Assembly (NCBI GenBank): GCA_947311745.1
Contig: CAMZLT010000193.1
Span: 1-7,829, forward strand
Source of the DNA: an uncultured Flavobacteriaceae bacterium
GTDB taxonomy: Bacteria > Bacteroidota > Bacteroidia > Flavobacteriales > Flavobacteriaceae
Direction of reading: 5' to 3'
DNA: 7,829 nt
Shown: one piece after another, positions 1 through 6,349 of the stretch
Layout: every line of letters begins with the position of its first letter
How positions within the stretch are numbered: position 1 is the stretch's first letter
Position numbers and translations under genes: made by a program
The notes under the pieces: generated by a model
Told to the model about the DNA's origin: nothing
Seen by the model: the letters and a program-made list of their open reading frames with translations, nothing else
The model's database searches: none

Positions 1-813
1 TAATTGGTTAAGACTCATCATTTCGTAATGTTGGTCGTATTTTCTATCGTCAATTTTATCTAAACCTGAGATATCAAAATTAATTTGATGTTCGGAAAAA
101 TGCGATTTTATAAAAGGCATTCTATCTTTGGTTAGGGAAAAATTTTTCTTTTGTTTTATATCATCAAAATAATAACCATCTTTTAAAATTAGTGTCATGT
201 ATTTACTGCCAGGTTTTGTTGCTATTTCGCCATATTTTGCAGTAATTATTTTGTTGTTGTAACGACGATCTCGTAAATCATAAATAATAACATCTTCTAA
301 TAAATTACTTTCTTCGCCATATTTTTTAGCAAATTTAATACTAAAACCAGGTATGTCAGAATTAAAAGAACCTGCAATTAAAGCAAGTGCTGGTTGTTTT
401 TTTTTGATATTATAAACTAAGTTTTTTGCCTCGTAGGTTGCTACAGGAAATACATAATTTAAAAACAAAAAATTGGCAATACTTAAAATAACCATTAATA
501 TAATTAAAGGTCTAAGCATTCTGTGTAAAGAAATTCCTGCGGATTTTATTGCTGCAAATTCGTAATTTTCAGATAAATTACCCAAAGCCATAATAGAGGA
601 TAATAAAATACCGATTGATAATGCCATTGGTATGGTGAGTAAGGCTGTATAACCAAAGAATTTTAAAATTACGCTTGGTCCTAAGCCTCTACCTGCAATT
701 TTATCGAACTGTTGCCATAGAGCAAGCATTATTAACACAAAAAGCACGACAAAAAAAGTTGCCAAAAATGGCACGAGAAAACTTTTTAATACGTATTTAT
801 CTAATTTTTTCAA
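1..813 (-). CDS. LptF/LptG (YjgP/YjgQ) family permease, C-terminus beyond left edge
   Basis: This is an inner-membrane permease of the LptB2FG-type machine that extracts lipopolysaccharide from the inner membrane. Only the first 271 residues are in the window; family members usually have about 350-500. Visible are an N-terminal helix (about 11-33), a second hydrophobic segment (about 53-73), the conserved coupling region with SENYEFAAIKSAGIS (81-95), and a third helix (about 99-124). A beta-rich periplasmic domain begins near residue 130. The second helix bundle is missing because the window ends. No ATG precedes the first helix: an in-frame TAA lies at 823-825, and the first internal ATG is at residue 29, inside helix 1. 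The TTG at 811-813 (MKKLDKYVLKSF) is therefore the start. A TAnnTTTG box at 840-847 fits a promoter of its own. The family is clear; whether it is the F-like or G-like paralogue cannot be decided here. Confidence 0.9.
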   Translation of the reverse strand, partial: MKKLDKYVLKSFLVPFLATFFVVLFVLIMLALWQQFDKIAGRGLGPSVILKFFGYTALLTIPMALSIGILLSSIMALGNLSENYEFAAIKSAGISLHRMLRPLIILMVILSIANFLFLNYVFPVATYEAKNLVYNIKKKQPALALIAGSFNSDIPGFSIKFAKKYGEESNLLEDVIIYDLRDRRYNNKIITAKYGEIATKPGSKYMTLILKDGYYFDDIKQKKNFSLTKDRMPFIKSHFSEHQINFDISGLDKIDDRKYDQHYEMMSLNQL

Positions 814-839
814 AAAAAATATTTAATTTAAAATATATA

Positions 840-847
840 CAAAAGTA
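840..847 (-). promoter_or_regulatory. -7 promoter element (TACTTTTG) of the LptF/G gene
   Basis: The minus strand reads TACTTTTG, a full match to the Bacteroidota sigma-A -7 consensus TAnnTTTG, 26 bases upstream of the TTG start. The -33 half is poor: only T-rich sequence lies at the expected distance. The site falls in the 87-base gap after the upstream gene, so the permease can be transcribed independently. Confidence 0.5.
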
Positions 848-900
848 CATAAATTTCGAGGGAAATGTTCTAAAAAATATGTTAATCCCAAAAGGAATAC

Positions 901-1389
901 TTAATAGTAGCTATCAAAAGAATCATCGCCGTCAAAAATATCAAAATCCTCCTGTTCATCCTCTTTTTTTGGTTCAAACTCTTTTTTCGGGGCTTCTTTT
1001 GGTACTTCGCCTAAAGAGAATAATAATAGTGGAATATTTTTATCCTCATTCGTTTCGTATACTTCGATAAATTCTACAAAAAACGTCCAAAGATTAAAAA
1101 AATCATATACATAAAGCATTTGTTGGTTTGCTTTGGTAAAAATAAAATCTAGTTTGTAGTCGCTCATTTGTGTAAGACCTCCAACTTGTTCATTCATGTT
1201 AAACAGCGGAATTTCATCTTGTTGCGTCCAATTTTCATCGGTATAATAAAAGGATGCCATTTCGATTGGTTCAAAACCGAAAGCATTTAGTATGGTAAGA
1301 TGTAATTCTTCTAAAGAAAAATCTTTTGCAACGGCAATTTCTCTAATAACATCGTCTTTGGTGTCTAATATGACTCTAAATTTATACAT
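901..1389 (-). CDS. Plasmid pRiA4b ORF-3 / IS1096 passenger (TnpR)-like protein
   Basis: This 162-residue soluble protein resembles the pRiA4b ORF-3-like fold (PF07929), often labelled 'IS1096 element passenger TnpR family'. The family start MYKFRVILD is present. So are the pattern SLEELHLTILNAFGF (25-39), the segment MASFYYTDENW (44-54), and the hallmark YVYDFFNLWTFFVEF (93-107). From about residue 130 the protein becomes a low-complexity acidic tail rich in Glu, Asp and Lys, ending in DSFDSYY. The molecular function is not known. The 'IS1096' label is historical, and no transposase or terminal repeat is present here, so this should not be read as a mobile element. It is transcribed divergently from the thioesterase gene, and its own -7 box lies 17 bases upstream of the ATG. 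Confidence 0.85.
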   Translation of the reverse strand: MYKFRVILDTKDDVIREIAVAKDFSLEELHLTILNAFGFEPIEMASFYYTDENWTQQDEIPLFNMNEQVGGLTQMSDYKLDFIFTKANQQMLYVYDFFNLWTFFVEFIEVYETNEDKNIPLLLFSLGEVPKEAPKKEFEPKKEDEQEDFDIFDGDDSFDSYY

Positions 1390-1405
1390 TTAATAAAATT
1401 TAGTG

Positions 1406-1413
1406 CAAAATTA
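1406..1413 (-). promoter_or_regulatory. -7 promoter element (TAATTTTG) of the pRiA4b ORF-3-like gene
   Basis: The minus strand reads TAATTTTG, matching TAnnTTTG, 17 bases before the ATG at 1389. That gives a very short leader, as is common in Flavobacteriia. It sits back-to-back with the plus-strand element at 1446-1453, so the 84-base region 1390-1473 is a compact divergent promoter. No good -33 TTTG is visible. Confidence 0.5.
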
Positions 1414-1445
1414 GAATTAAATTTTTAAACTTGCGTTAATTGTAT

Positions 1446-1453
1446 TACTTTTG
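1446..1453 (+). promoter_or_regulatory. -7 promoter element (TACTTTTG) of the thioesterase-isochorismate synthase operon
   Basis: TACTTTTG matches the -7 consensus exactly. T-rich sequence at 1422-1425 lies 20 bases upstream, where a TTTG -33 would be expected. The last G of the box is the first base of a possible GTG start at 1453. Transcription would begin downstream of that codon, so the box argues for the ATG at 1474 as the real start. Confidence 0.5.
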
Positions 1454-1473
1454 TGAAGTTAATAAAATTATTT

Positions 1474-1893
1474 ATGCCAGAAAAGAGAATATTACATTTG
1501 CTAAATATGTCGTCTAAAGGAACTTTGGTTCAACATTTAGATATTGTTTACACAGAAGTTGGTGTAGATTATTTAGTTGCAACCATGCCAGTTACCTCAA
1601 AAGTTTTACAGCCAAACGGTTTGTTACATGGTGGTGCTTCGGTTGTTTTAGCAGAAACTATTGGTGGTGCAGCCTCACATCTTTTTATCGAAAGTGATGA
1701 AATGGAAATTCGTGGTATTGAAATAACCGCAAATCACGTAAAATCTAAACGTGATGGAATTGTTAAAGCAACGGCTAAGTTAATTAACCAAGGAAAAACA
1801 TTACACCTTTGGGAAATTAAAATAGAGGATGAAGAAGATAATTTAATTTCACTTTGTAAGTTAACCAATATTGTTTTACCTAAGAATAAATAG
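1474..1893 (+). CDS. Hotdog-fold acyl-CoA thioesterase, probable DHNA-CoA thioesterase
   Basis: This 139-residue single hotdog domain belongs to the PaaI/EntH/YdiI group. The signature runs from LQPNGLLHGG (45-54) into ASVVLAETIGGAAS (55-68). The HGG turn is followed by a glutamate (E61) at the catalytic position. That Glu is the EntH/YdiI/MenI state; PaaI-type enzymes carry Asp. The C-terminal strands GIEITANHVKSKR (81-93) and TLHLWEIKI (109-117) are also typical. A longer reading from GTG at 1453 adds seven residues, but that codon overlaps the -7 box, so ATG 1474 is preferred. The isochorismate synthase gene begins two bases after the stop. This pairing suggests hydrolysis of 1,4-dihydroxy-2-naphthoyl-CoA in menaquinone synthesis. 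The fold is certain; the substrate is inferred from the Glu and the neighbour. Confidence 0.88.
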   Translation: MPEKRILHLLNMSSKGTLVQHLDIVYTEVGVDYLVATMPVTSKVLQPNGLLHGGASVVLAETIGGAASHLFIESDEMEIRGIEITANHVKSKRDGIVKATAKLINQGKTLHLWEIKIEDEEDNLISLCKLTNIVLPKNK

Positions 1894-1895
1894 TT

Positions 1896-3017
1896 GTGTT
1901 ACAAGGTAATTCTTTTAATTTAGCGGAAAGAATTGAACAGATATATACTAAAAAATTACCTTTTGTGGTATACCATAAGCCAGAGGATAATTTTATCCGT
2001 TGTATATCGCAAACAGATGATTCGCTTTCTATTTTAACCGATTTTACTGAAAAAGGCTTTGTTTTTGCACCGTTTACTGATAAAAGTGGAAGTATTCTTT
2101 TTCCTAAAAAAAACACAATTTCTGAAAACTTCTCCCTTTCGGAAGTAGATTTCGTTTCAAAAAAACAACATTTTACCGTTAAAAAGGAAGCAGAAAATAA
2201 AATTTTACACGAAAAATTAGTAAAAAAAGGAATTGATTTTATAAAATCAGGTGTTGTTGATAAAGTGGTTTTATCAAGAAAGGAGGTTTTAGAAATTACA
2301 AAATTTGATTTTACTACTACTTTTTTGCAATTGGTAAAAAAATATCCAAATGCTTTTTCTTACCTTTGGTACCATCCAAAGATTGGTATCTGGTTAGGAG
2401 CAACTCCTGAAATTTTATTGCAAGTTAAAAAAAATAGATTTAAAATTATGTCACTTGCAGGGACACAAGCGTATAACGGTACTAAAAATGTAGTTTGGAA
2501 GACAAAAGAAATTCAAGAACAAAAAATTGTAACCGATTATATTGTAAACTGTTGTGGCGAAAAAAATATAGCTTGTAAAATTTCCGATGCATATACTGTA
2601 AAAGCAGGAAATATCTTACATATTCGCACCGATATTCAAGGAAATATATCGGACACTAATACCATAAGTACTCTAATTGAAGTGCTACATCCAACGCCAG
2701 CAGTTTGCGGAATGCCAAAAAGCAAGGCAAGAGAATTTATTATAAAAAATGAAAGGTATAATAGAGAATTTTACACTGGATTTTTAGGCGAATTAAATTT
2801 AGATTATACCACAAAAAGACAGCAACGAAATATTGAAAACCATTCGTATAAACGCGCAAGCTTAGAAACTAACTTGTTTGTTAATTTGCGTTGTATGCAA
2901 GTACAAAAAAATGCAATTGAATTGTATTTAGGAGGAGGGATTACAAAGGGCAGTATTCCGCAAGATGAATATACCGAAACCGTTTTAAAATCAAGAATTA
3001 TTAAAAATATTTTATAG
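1896..3017 (+). CDS. menF: Isochorismate synthase (chorismate-binding family)
   Basis: This 373-residue enzyme converts chorismate to isochorismate, the entry step to menaquinone (or to catechol siderophores). The N-terminal 100 residues are the poorly conserved part; the chorismate-binding domain follows. The expected landmarks are in order: VDKVVLSRK (121-129) with the general-base lysine K123; WLGATPEILL (166-175) with the general-acid glutamate E172; SLAGT (186-190); HIRTDI (242-247); LHPTPAVCGMP (264-274); and YNREFYTGFLGEL (288-300), which contributes to the Mg2+ site. The closing LGGGIT lies at 345-350. The start is GTG at 1896, because an in-frame TAA at 1887-1889 leaves no ATG. The gap to the thioesterase stop is two bases, which indicates translational coupling. 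With no siderophore genes in view and a MenI-like partner, a MenF role is more likely than EntC. Anthranilate or aminodeoxychorismate synthase is unlikely, because the K/E pair and HPTPAVCG match the isochorismate branch. Confidence 0.9.
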   Translation: MLQGNSFNLAERIEQIYTKKLPFVVYHKPEDNFIRCISQTDDSLSILTDFTEKGFVFAPFTDKSGSILFPKKNTISENFSLSEVDFVSKKQHFTVKKEAENKILHEKLVKKGIDFIKSGVVDKVVLSRKEVLEITKFDFTTTFLQLVKKYPNAFSYLWYHPKIGIWLGATPEILLQVKKNRFKIMSLAGTQAYNGTKNVVWKTKEIQEQKIVTDYIVNCCGEKNIACKISDAYTVKAGNILHIRTDIQGNISDTNTISTLIEVLHPTPAVCGMPKSKAREFIIKNERYNREFYTGFLGELNLDYTTKRQQRNIENHSYKRASLETNLFVNLRCMQVQKNAIELYLGGGITKGSIPQDEYTETVLKSRIIKNIL

Positions 3018-3032
3018 TAATAGTATTTTTAG

Positions 3033-3040
3033 TATATTTA
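3033..3040 (+). promoter_or_regulatory. Possible -7 element (TATATTTA) before the DUF4870-like gene
   Basis: TATATTTA lies 27 bases before the ATG at 3068 and differs from TAnnTTTG only in the last base. No good -33 is seen. The 50-base gap after the isochorismate synthase gene shows no hairpin terminator, so readthrough from the operon upstream is equally possible. Confidence 0.25.
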
Positions 3041-3067
3041 CCAAAATTAATTATAAAAAAGAATATT

Positions 3068-3394
3068 ATGGATTCAAAAACAGTAGAAGAAGGTAAAACA
3101 ATTGCAATTATTTCTTATATTACACTTATAGGAACTATTGTTGCATTTATTATGAATAACGATAAAAAAAATGCTTTTGCATCTTTTCATATCCGACAAA
3201 TGGTAGGATTGGGTTTATTAGCGTTAGTTAATAGCTTTGTTATCGCAAATATTAGTGCAATGGTATCTCTAGTTGTTAGTGTTGTATTATTAGTGCTTTG
3301 GATTATCGGATTTATCGGAGTAGTACAGGGTGAAACAAAGACAGTGCCAGTTTTAGGAGAGTCTTTTCAAAATTGGTTTAAAGGTATAGCTTAA
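3068..3394 (+). CDS. Small DUF4870/Tic20-like integral membrane protein
   Basis: This 108-residue protein has hydrophobic segments at about 11-29, 44-61 and 63-87. Between the first two is a short polar loop containing FASFHIRQM (37-45). The 'F-H-x-R-Q' motif entering a helix is the recognisable mark of the DUF4870/Tic20-like group, which Bacteroidota annotations often call 'import component protein'. The C-terminus has an amphipathic end (ESFQNWFKGIA). Biochemical function is not established, and the Tic20 likeness is structural only; it is not evidence of protein import. The TAA stop overlaps the ATG of the hydrolase gene by one base (TAATG), so the two are very probably translated from one message. 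Confidence 0.8.
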   Translation: MDSKTVEEGKTIAIISYITLIGTIVAFIMNNDKKNAFASFHIRQMVGLGLLALVNSFVIANISAMVSLVVSVVLLVLWIIGFIGVVQGETKTVPVLGESFQNWFKGIA

Positions 3395-4044
3395 TGGATA
3401 AACCGCTTTCGTATATTGTAAGAGAGCCAGAAAAAATACATACCAACACACCAACATTAATTTTATTACATGGTTATGGTAGCAATGAACAAGATTTGTT
3501 TTCGTTTGCTACGGAATTACCAAGTGAACTATTAATTATTAGTGCACAAGCTCCAATTCCGTTAGGATTTGGAGCTTATGCATGGTTTGAAATTGATTTT
3601 ACAGGTTCAAAAGGGAATCGTACAAACACCGAACAAGCAAAAAAAGCAGTAGTTTTAATTGAAAATTTAGTAGATGAAATTTGTGCTAAATATGCTGTAA
3701 ATTTAGATAATATGTTTATGCTAGGTTTTAGTCAAGGAAGTATTCTAAGCTATGCGTATGCTTTTAAAAACCCAACAAAAATCACAAAATTTATAGCGTT
3801 AAGTGGTTATGTAAATAAAGAAATAATTTTAAATTTTAAAACTGCTTCTAATTACGATAAACTTGATTTTTTTGTTTCGCATGGTACGCAAGATCAGGTG
3901 TTGCCAATTTCTTGGGCCAGAGAAATCCCTGTTGTTTTAGAAAAATTCCAGATACAACACGAGTATCATGAATATCCTGTTGGTCATGGTGTTTCACCCA
4001 AAAATTTTATAGATTTTAAAGAATGGATAAGCAAACGCTTGTAA
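3394..4044 (+). CDS. Alpha/beta-hydrolase, phospholipase/carboxylesterase family
   Basis: This 216-residue cytoplasmic serine hydrolase belongs to the Abhydrolase_2 (carboxylesterase/acyl-protein-thioesterase-like) family. The complete catalytic set is visible: HGYGS (26-30) for the oxyanion hole, the nucleophile elbow GFSQG (111-115) with S113, the acid D167 in GTQDQV, and H198 in VGHGVSP. FGAYAWFEID (59-68) matches the usual 'WF(D/E)' segment after the second strand. There is no signal peptide. Length is normal for the family, so the gene looks intact. It begins at the ATG inside the TAATG overlap with the upstream membrane-protein gene, which suggests coupled translation. Known relatives act on short-chain esters or lysophospholipids; the substrate cannot be told from sequence. 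Confidence 0.9.
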   Translation: MDKPLSYIVREPEKIHTNTPTLILLHGYGSNEQDLFSFATELPSELLIISAQAPIPLGFGAYAWFEIDFTGSKGNRTNTEQAKKAVVLIENLVDEICAKYAVNLDNMFMLGFSQGSILSYAYAFKNPTKITKFIALSGYVNKEIILNFKTASNYDKLDFFVSHGTQDQVLPISWAREIPVVLEKFQIQHEYHEYPVGHGVSPKNFIDFKEWISKRL

Positions 4045-4107
4045 ATTTATGGTAACAAAAATTACAGTTTGATTACTAGATTATTTTGTATGCGATAATG
4101 ATATAAG

Positions 4108-4136
4108 GTGAGAATCTTAATTTTATTAGTGAGAAT
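4108..4136 (+). repeat. Direct repeat GTGAGAAT x2, 21-base period, upstream of nhaC
   Basis: GTGAGAAT occurs at 4108-4115 and again at 4129-4136. The start-to-start distance of 21 bases is close to two DNA helical turns, so both copies would face the same side of the helix. They lie 43-71 bases before the nhaC ATG, in the only non-coding gap of the plus-strand run longer than about 60 bases. A regulator-binding site is possible; chance is not excluded for an 8-mer. Confidence 0.4.
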
Positions 4137-4140
4137 TTGC

Positions 4141-4172
4141 TAAATTTTCCGTATTATTACGTCTTAAATTTA
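4141..4172 (+). repeat. Interrupted inverted repeat just before the nhaC start
   Basis: TAAATTT (4141-4147) pairs with AAATTTA (4166-4172), and inside them CGTA (4150-4153) pairs with TACG (4158-4161) around a TTAT loop. The two paired segments are separated by small unequal bulges (2 and 4 bases). The structure ends six bases before the ATG at 4179, so folded leader RNA could affect initiation. AT-rich arms make chance formation fairly likely. Confidence 0.35.
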
Positions 4173-4178
4173 AAAAAC

Positions 4179-5624
4179 ATGACCAATAATACAAAGTCTA
4201 TTTCTTTATTAGAAGCCTTAATTCCTATTGTTATTTTAGTTATCCTTTTAGGATATAATGTCTTTATTTACAGTGATGATGCAACAGGAGGAGCAAACCA
4301 ATTTGCTTTAATTTTTGCAGGTGTTATTGCTGCAATTATTGGTTTTACCAAGCATATAAAATACGATGATATGCTCGAAGCAGTTGTAGATAATGTAAAA
4401 TCTACAGGTTCGGCAATATTTATTTTACTTATGGTTGGTGCTTTAGCTGGAACTTGGCTAATAAGCGGTATTATTCCTACGATGATTTTTTATGGTTTAA
4501 AAATATTAAATCCAACTTTTTTCTTAGTTGCAGCATTAGTAATTACTTCTATAATATCGTTGGCAACAGGAAGCTCTTGGACTACAACAGCAACGATTGG
4601 TATTGCATTAATGGGAATAGGAAAAGCATTAGGTTTACCAATGGGAATGATTGCGGGGGCAGTTCTATCAGGAGCTTATTTTGGTGATAAAATGTCACCT
4701 TTAAGCGATACTACAAATTTAGCTCCGGCAATGGCAGGAACCGATGTGTTTACACATGTTAAGTGTATGGCATACACAACAGTACCATCGTATATTATCA
4801 CGTTTATTATATTTTTGATTTTAGGTTTTAATCAAAGTGGTAATGAGTTGCAAGACACTTCAGGGTTAGTTACAAGTATTCAAAATACGTTTCATATTAC
4901 GCCTGTTTTATTTTTAGTTCCGATTATGGTTATTGTTTTAATTTATAAAAAGGCAAAACCACTTTCTGCATTATTTATCGGAACAATTTTAGCAGGAATT
5001 TTTGCTGTAATTTTTCAGCCAGAAATAGTACTTAAAATTTCAGGATTTGATAAGATGAGTTTTCATGCAGCTTATAAAGGTGTGATGAATGCGATGACAA
5101 ATAGTGTGTATATACCTTCTGGAAATGAAATTTTAGATAAAAACGAATTGTTTTCAGCAGGAGGGATGTCAGGAATGTTATCTACAATTTGGTTGATATT
5201 ATGTGCTATGTTTTTTGGTGGAATTATGCAAGAAATAGGGGCTTTAGAAAAAATTAGTAAAACCTTATTAAATTTATTCAAATCTACATTTGGTTTGTTT
5301 GCTAGTACAGTTACTACTTGTATTTTCTTTAATGCAACTGCCTCGGATCAATATTTAGCAATTGTAGTTCCTGGTAAAATGTATCAAAAAGGATTTCAAG
5401 ATAAAGGTCTTGCACCTGAAAATTTGAGTAGAACTTTAGAGGATGCAGGTACAGTAACCTCTATTTTATTTCCTTGGAATACAGGTGGAGCATACCAGTC
5501 TAAAACTTTAGGAGTTGGTACAGGTGAATATATTTGGTACGCATTTTTTAATCTAATTAGTCCTATTATGACTTTAATATTTGCATACTTCTCCATTAAA
5601 ATACGTAAAATTGTACGTAAGTAG
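4179..5624 (+). CDS. nhaC: NhaC-family Na+/H+ antiporter
   Basis: This 481-residue polytopic inner-membrane antiporter would expel Na+ in exchange for H+. It has about 11-12 hydrophobic segments. The NhaC hallmarks are LATGSSWTTTATIG (128-141), GAYFGDKMSPLSDTTNLAP (165-183) and, in the second half, NATASDQYLAIVVPGKMY (385-402) and LFPWNTGG (430-437). These polar, helix-breaking stretches form the ion path in the IT superfamily. Length is normal. A TTG at 4137 would add 14 residues, but these cross the inverted repeat and have no family match that I recognise, so ATG 4179 is taken. The 134-base gap upstream separates it from the hydrolase gene and carries a direct repeat and an inverted repeat. 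The DUF6090-type gene follows after 27 bases and is probably co-transcribed. Whether the coupling ion is Na+ alone, or an organic anion as in malate/lactate variants, cannot be read from sequence. Confidence 0.93.
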   Translation: MTNNTKSISLLEALIPIVILVILLGYNVFIYSDDATGGANQFALIFAGVIAAIIGFTKHIKYDDMLEAVVDNVKSTGSAIFILLMVGALAGTWLISGIIPTMIFYGLKILNPTFFLVAALVITSIISLATGSSWTTTATIGIALMGIGKALGLPMGMIAGAVLSGAYFGDKMSPLSDTTNLAPAMAGTDVFTHVKCMAYTTVPSYIITFIIFLILGFNQSGNELQDTSGLVTSIQNTFHITPVLFLVPIMVIVLIYKKAKPLSALFIGTILAGIFAVIFQPEIVLKISGFDKMSFHAAYKGVMNAMTNSVYIPSGNEILDKNELFSAGGMSGMLSTIWLILCAMFFGGIMQEIGALEKISKTLLNLFKSTFGLFASTVTTCIFFNATASDQYLAIVVPGKMYQKGFQDKGLAPENLSRTLEDAGTVTSILFPWNTGGAYQSKTLGVGTGEYIWYAFFNLISPIMTLIFAYFSIKIRKIVRK

Positions 5625-5651
5625 CAAGATATAAATTGTTAATTTAGAATT

Positions 5652-6320
5652 ATGAGGTTTTTAAATAAAAGAAAAGTAGTAAAATCAATTGCATACTATA
5701 TTGGCGAAGTCAGTATTGTTATTATAGGTATTTTTGTTGCTATTCAGTTAAATAATTATAACGAACGGTTAAAAAATAAAGAGGAAAGTAACCGTTCTTT
5801 AAAGCGAATTTCAAGCGATTTAAAAATGGAAAAAATGTTATTGGATAGATATAAAGAACATTTTAAAAAGAACGGAAATGAACTTAAAGATATAGTTTAT
5901 AATAAAAAACAAGATAATTTAGATTCTATTTTATATTATATGGAAGTTTCATTTGTTCATTATAAAATGAATTCCGAATATATTAATTTAAAGTATAGCG
6001 GAAAACTAAATTTAATTTCAAACGATACATTGCGGTATAATTTGGTTAATTTTTACGAAGGAAATTATACTTTTTATGATCAAATAGCCGTGCAACACAA
6101 GCGATTTGTTGATGGAGAATTGAGAGGTTATATTAGTAAGGAATTTCCTAGTGATACAACGTATATAATACCAGCTAATCTTGTGAAAGAAAAATTGAAA
6201 GACATGAAGTTTATTGGGTTAATAAAAGATCAGATTAGCTCATATAAAGAAATAGATAAAGTAATAAAAACCTCGATAATTGATAGTCTTATTAGTAAAA
6301 TAAAAAAAGAAATTAACTAA
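5652..6320 (+). CDS. DUF6090-type membrane-anchored protein
   Basis: This 222-residue protein belongs to a Bacteroidota-specific family usually annotated DUF6090. A short basic N-terminus is followed by a single transmembrane helix (about 15-33) within the family signature YIGEVSIVIIGIFVAIQLNN (16-35), which ends in YNE. The rest is Lys/Glu-rich and mostly helical, presumably periplasmic, with a second recognisable segment, LKYSGKLNLISNDTLRYNLV (113-132). No enzymatic motif is visible and the function is unknown. The gene follows nhaC by 27 bases with no terminator or convincing promoter between, so it is likely in the same transcript. Its own stop codon lies inside the hairpin at 6310-6341. 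Members of this family often occur as several paralogues in one genome. Confidence 0.85.
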   Translation: MRFLNKRKVVKSIAYYIGEVSIVIIGIFVAIQLNNYNERLKNKEESNRSLKRISSDLKMEKMLLDRYKEHFKKNGNELKDIVYNKKQDNLDSILYYMEVSFVHYKMNSEYINLKYSGKLNLISNDTLRYNLVNFYEGNYTFYDQIAVQHKRFVDGELRGYISKEFPSDTTYIIPANLVKEKLKDMKFIGLIKDQISSYKEIDKVIKTSIIDSLISKIKKEIN

Positions 6321-6341
6321 GTTAAACGATTTAGTTAATTT
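6310..6341. terminator. Symmetric bidirectional terminator hairpin between convergent genes
   Basis: AAATTAACTAA (6310-6320) and TTAGTTAATTT (6331-6341) form a perfect 11-base inverted repeat around a 10-base loop. The left arm includes the stop codon of the DUF6090-type gene. T-rich sequence follows on the plus strand, and the A-run at 6302-6308 becomes a U-run for minus-strand transcripts. It lies between convergent genes and can serve both. The stem is almost all A/T, so it is weaker than a classical GC-rich terminator. Confidence 0.6.
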
Positions 6342-6349
6342 TAATTATT

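Noticed and set aside
872..898. Small hairpin (ATCCC/GGAAT with a GU pair) followed by an A-run, as a terminator for the pRiA4b ORF-3-like gene
   Set aside because: Only five pairs, and seven bases separate the stem from the U-run on the minus strand, which is too far for a convincing intrinsic terminator.
675..1070. 131-residue plus-strand open frame crossing the gap between the two left minus-strand genes
   Set aside because: It lies antisense to the LptF/G start and to the pRiA4b ORF-3-like gene, has no family-like sequence, and both antisense proteins are clearly real.
901..1389. A mobile element suggested by the 'IS1096 passenger TnpR' family name
   Set aside because: No transposase, inverted terminal repeats or target duplication are seen nearby; the family is widespread as a chromosomal gene.
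4137..4178. 14-residue N-terminal extension of NhaC from a TTG start, or a short leader peptide
   Set aside because: It overlaps the inverted repeat, does not resemble the usual antiporter N-terminus, and a good ATG follows at 4179.
5602..5620. TACGTA...TACGTA repeat at the 3' end of nhaC
   Set aside because: It falls within the coding sequence for basic residues (IRKIVRK), is short, and is explained by the codons used.
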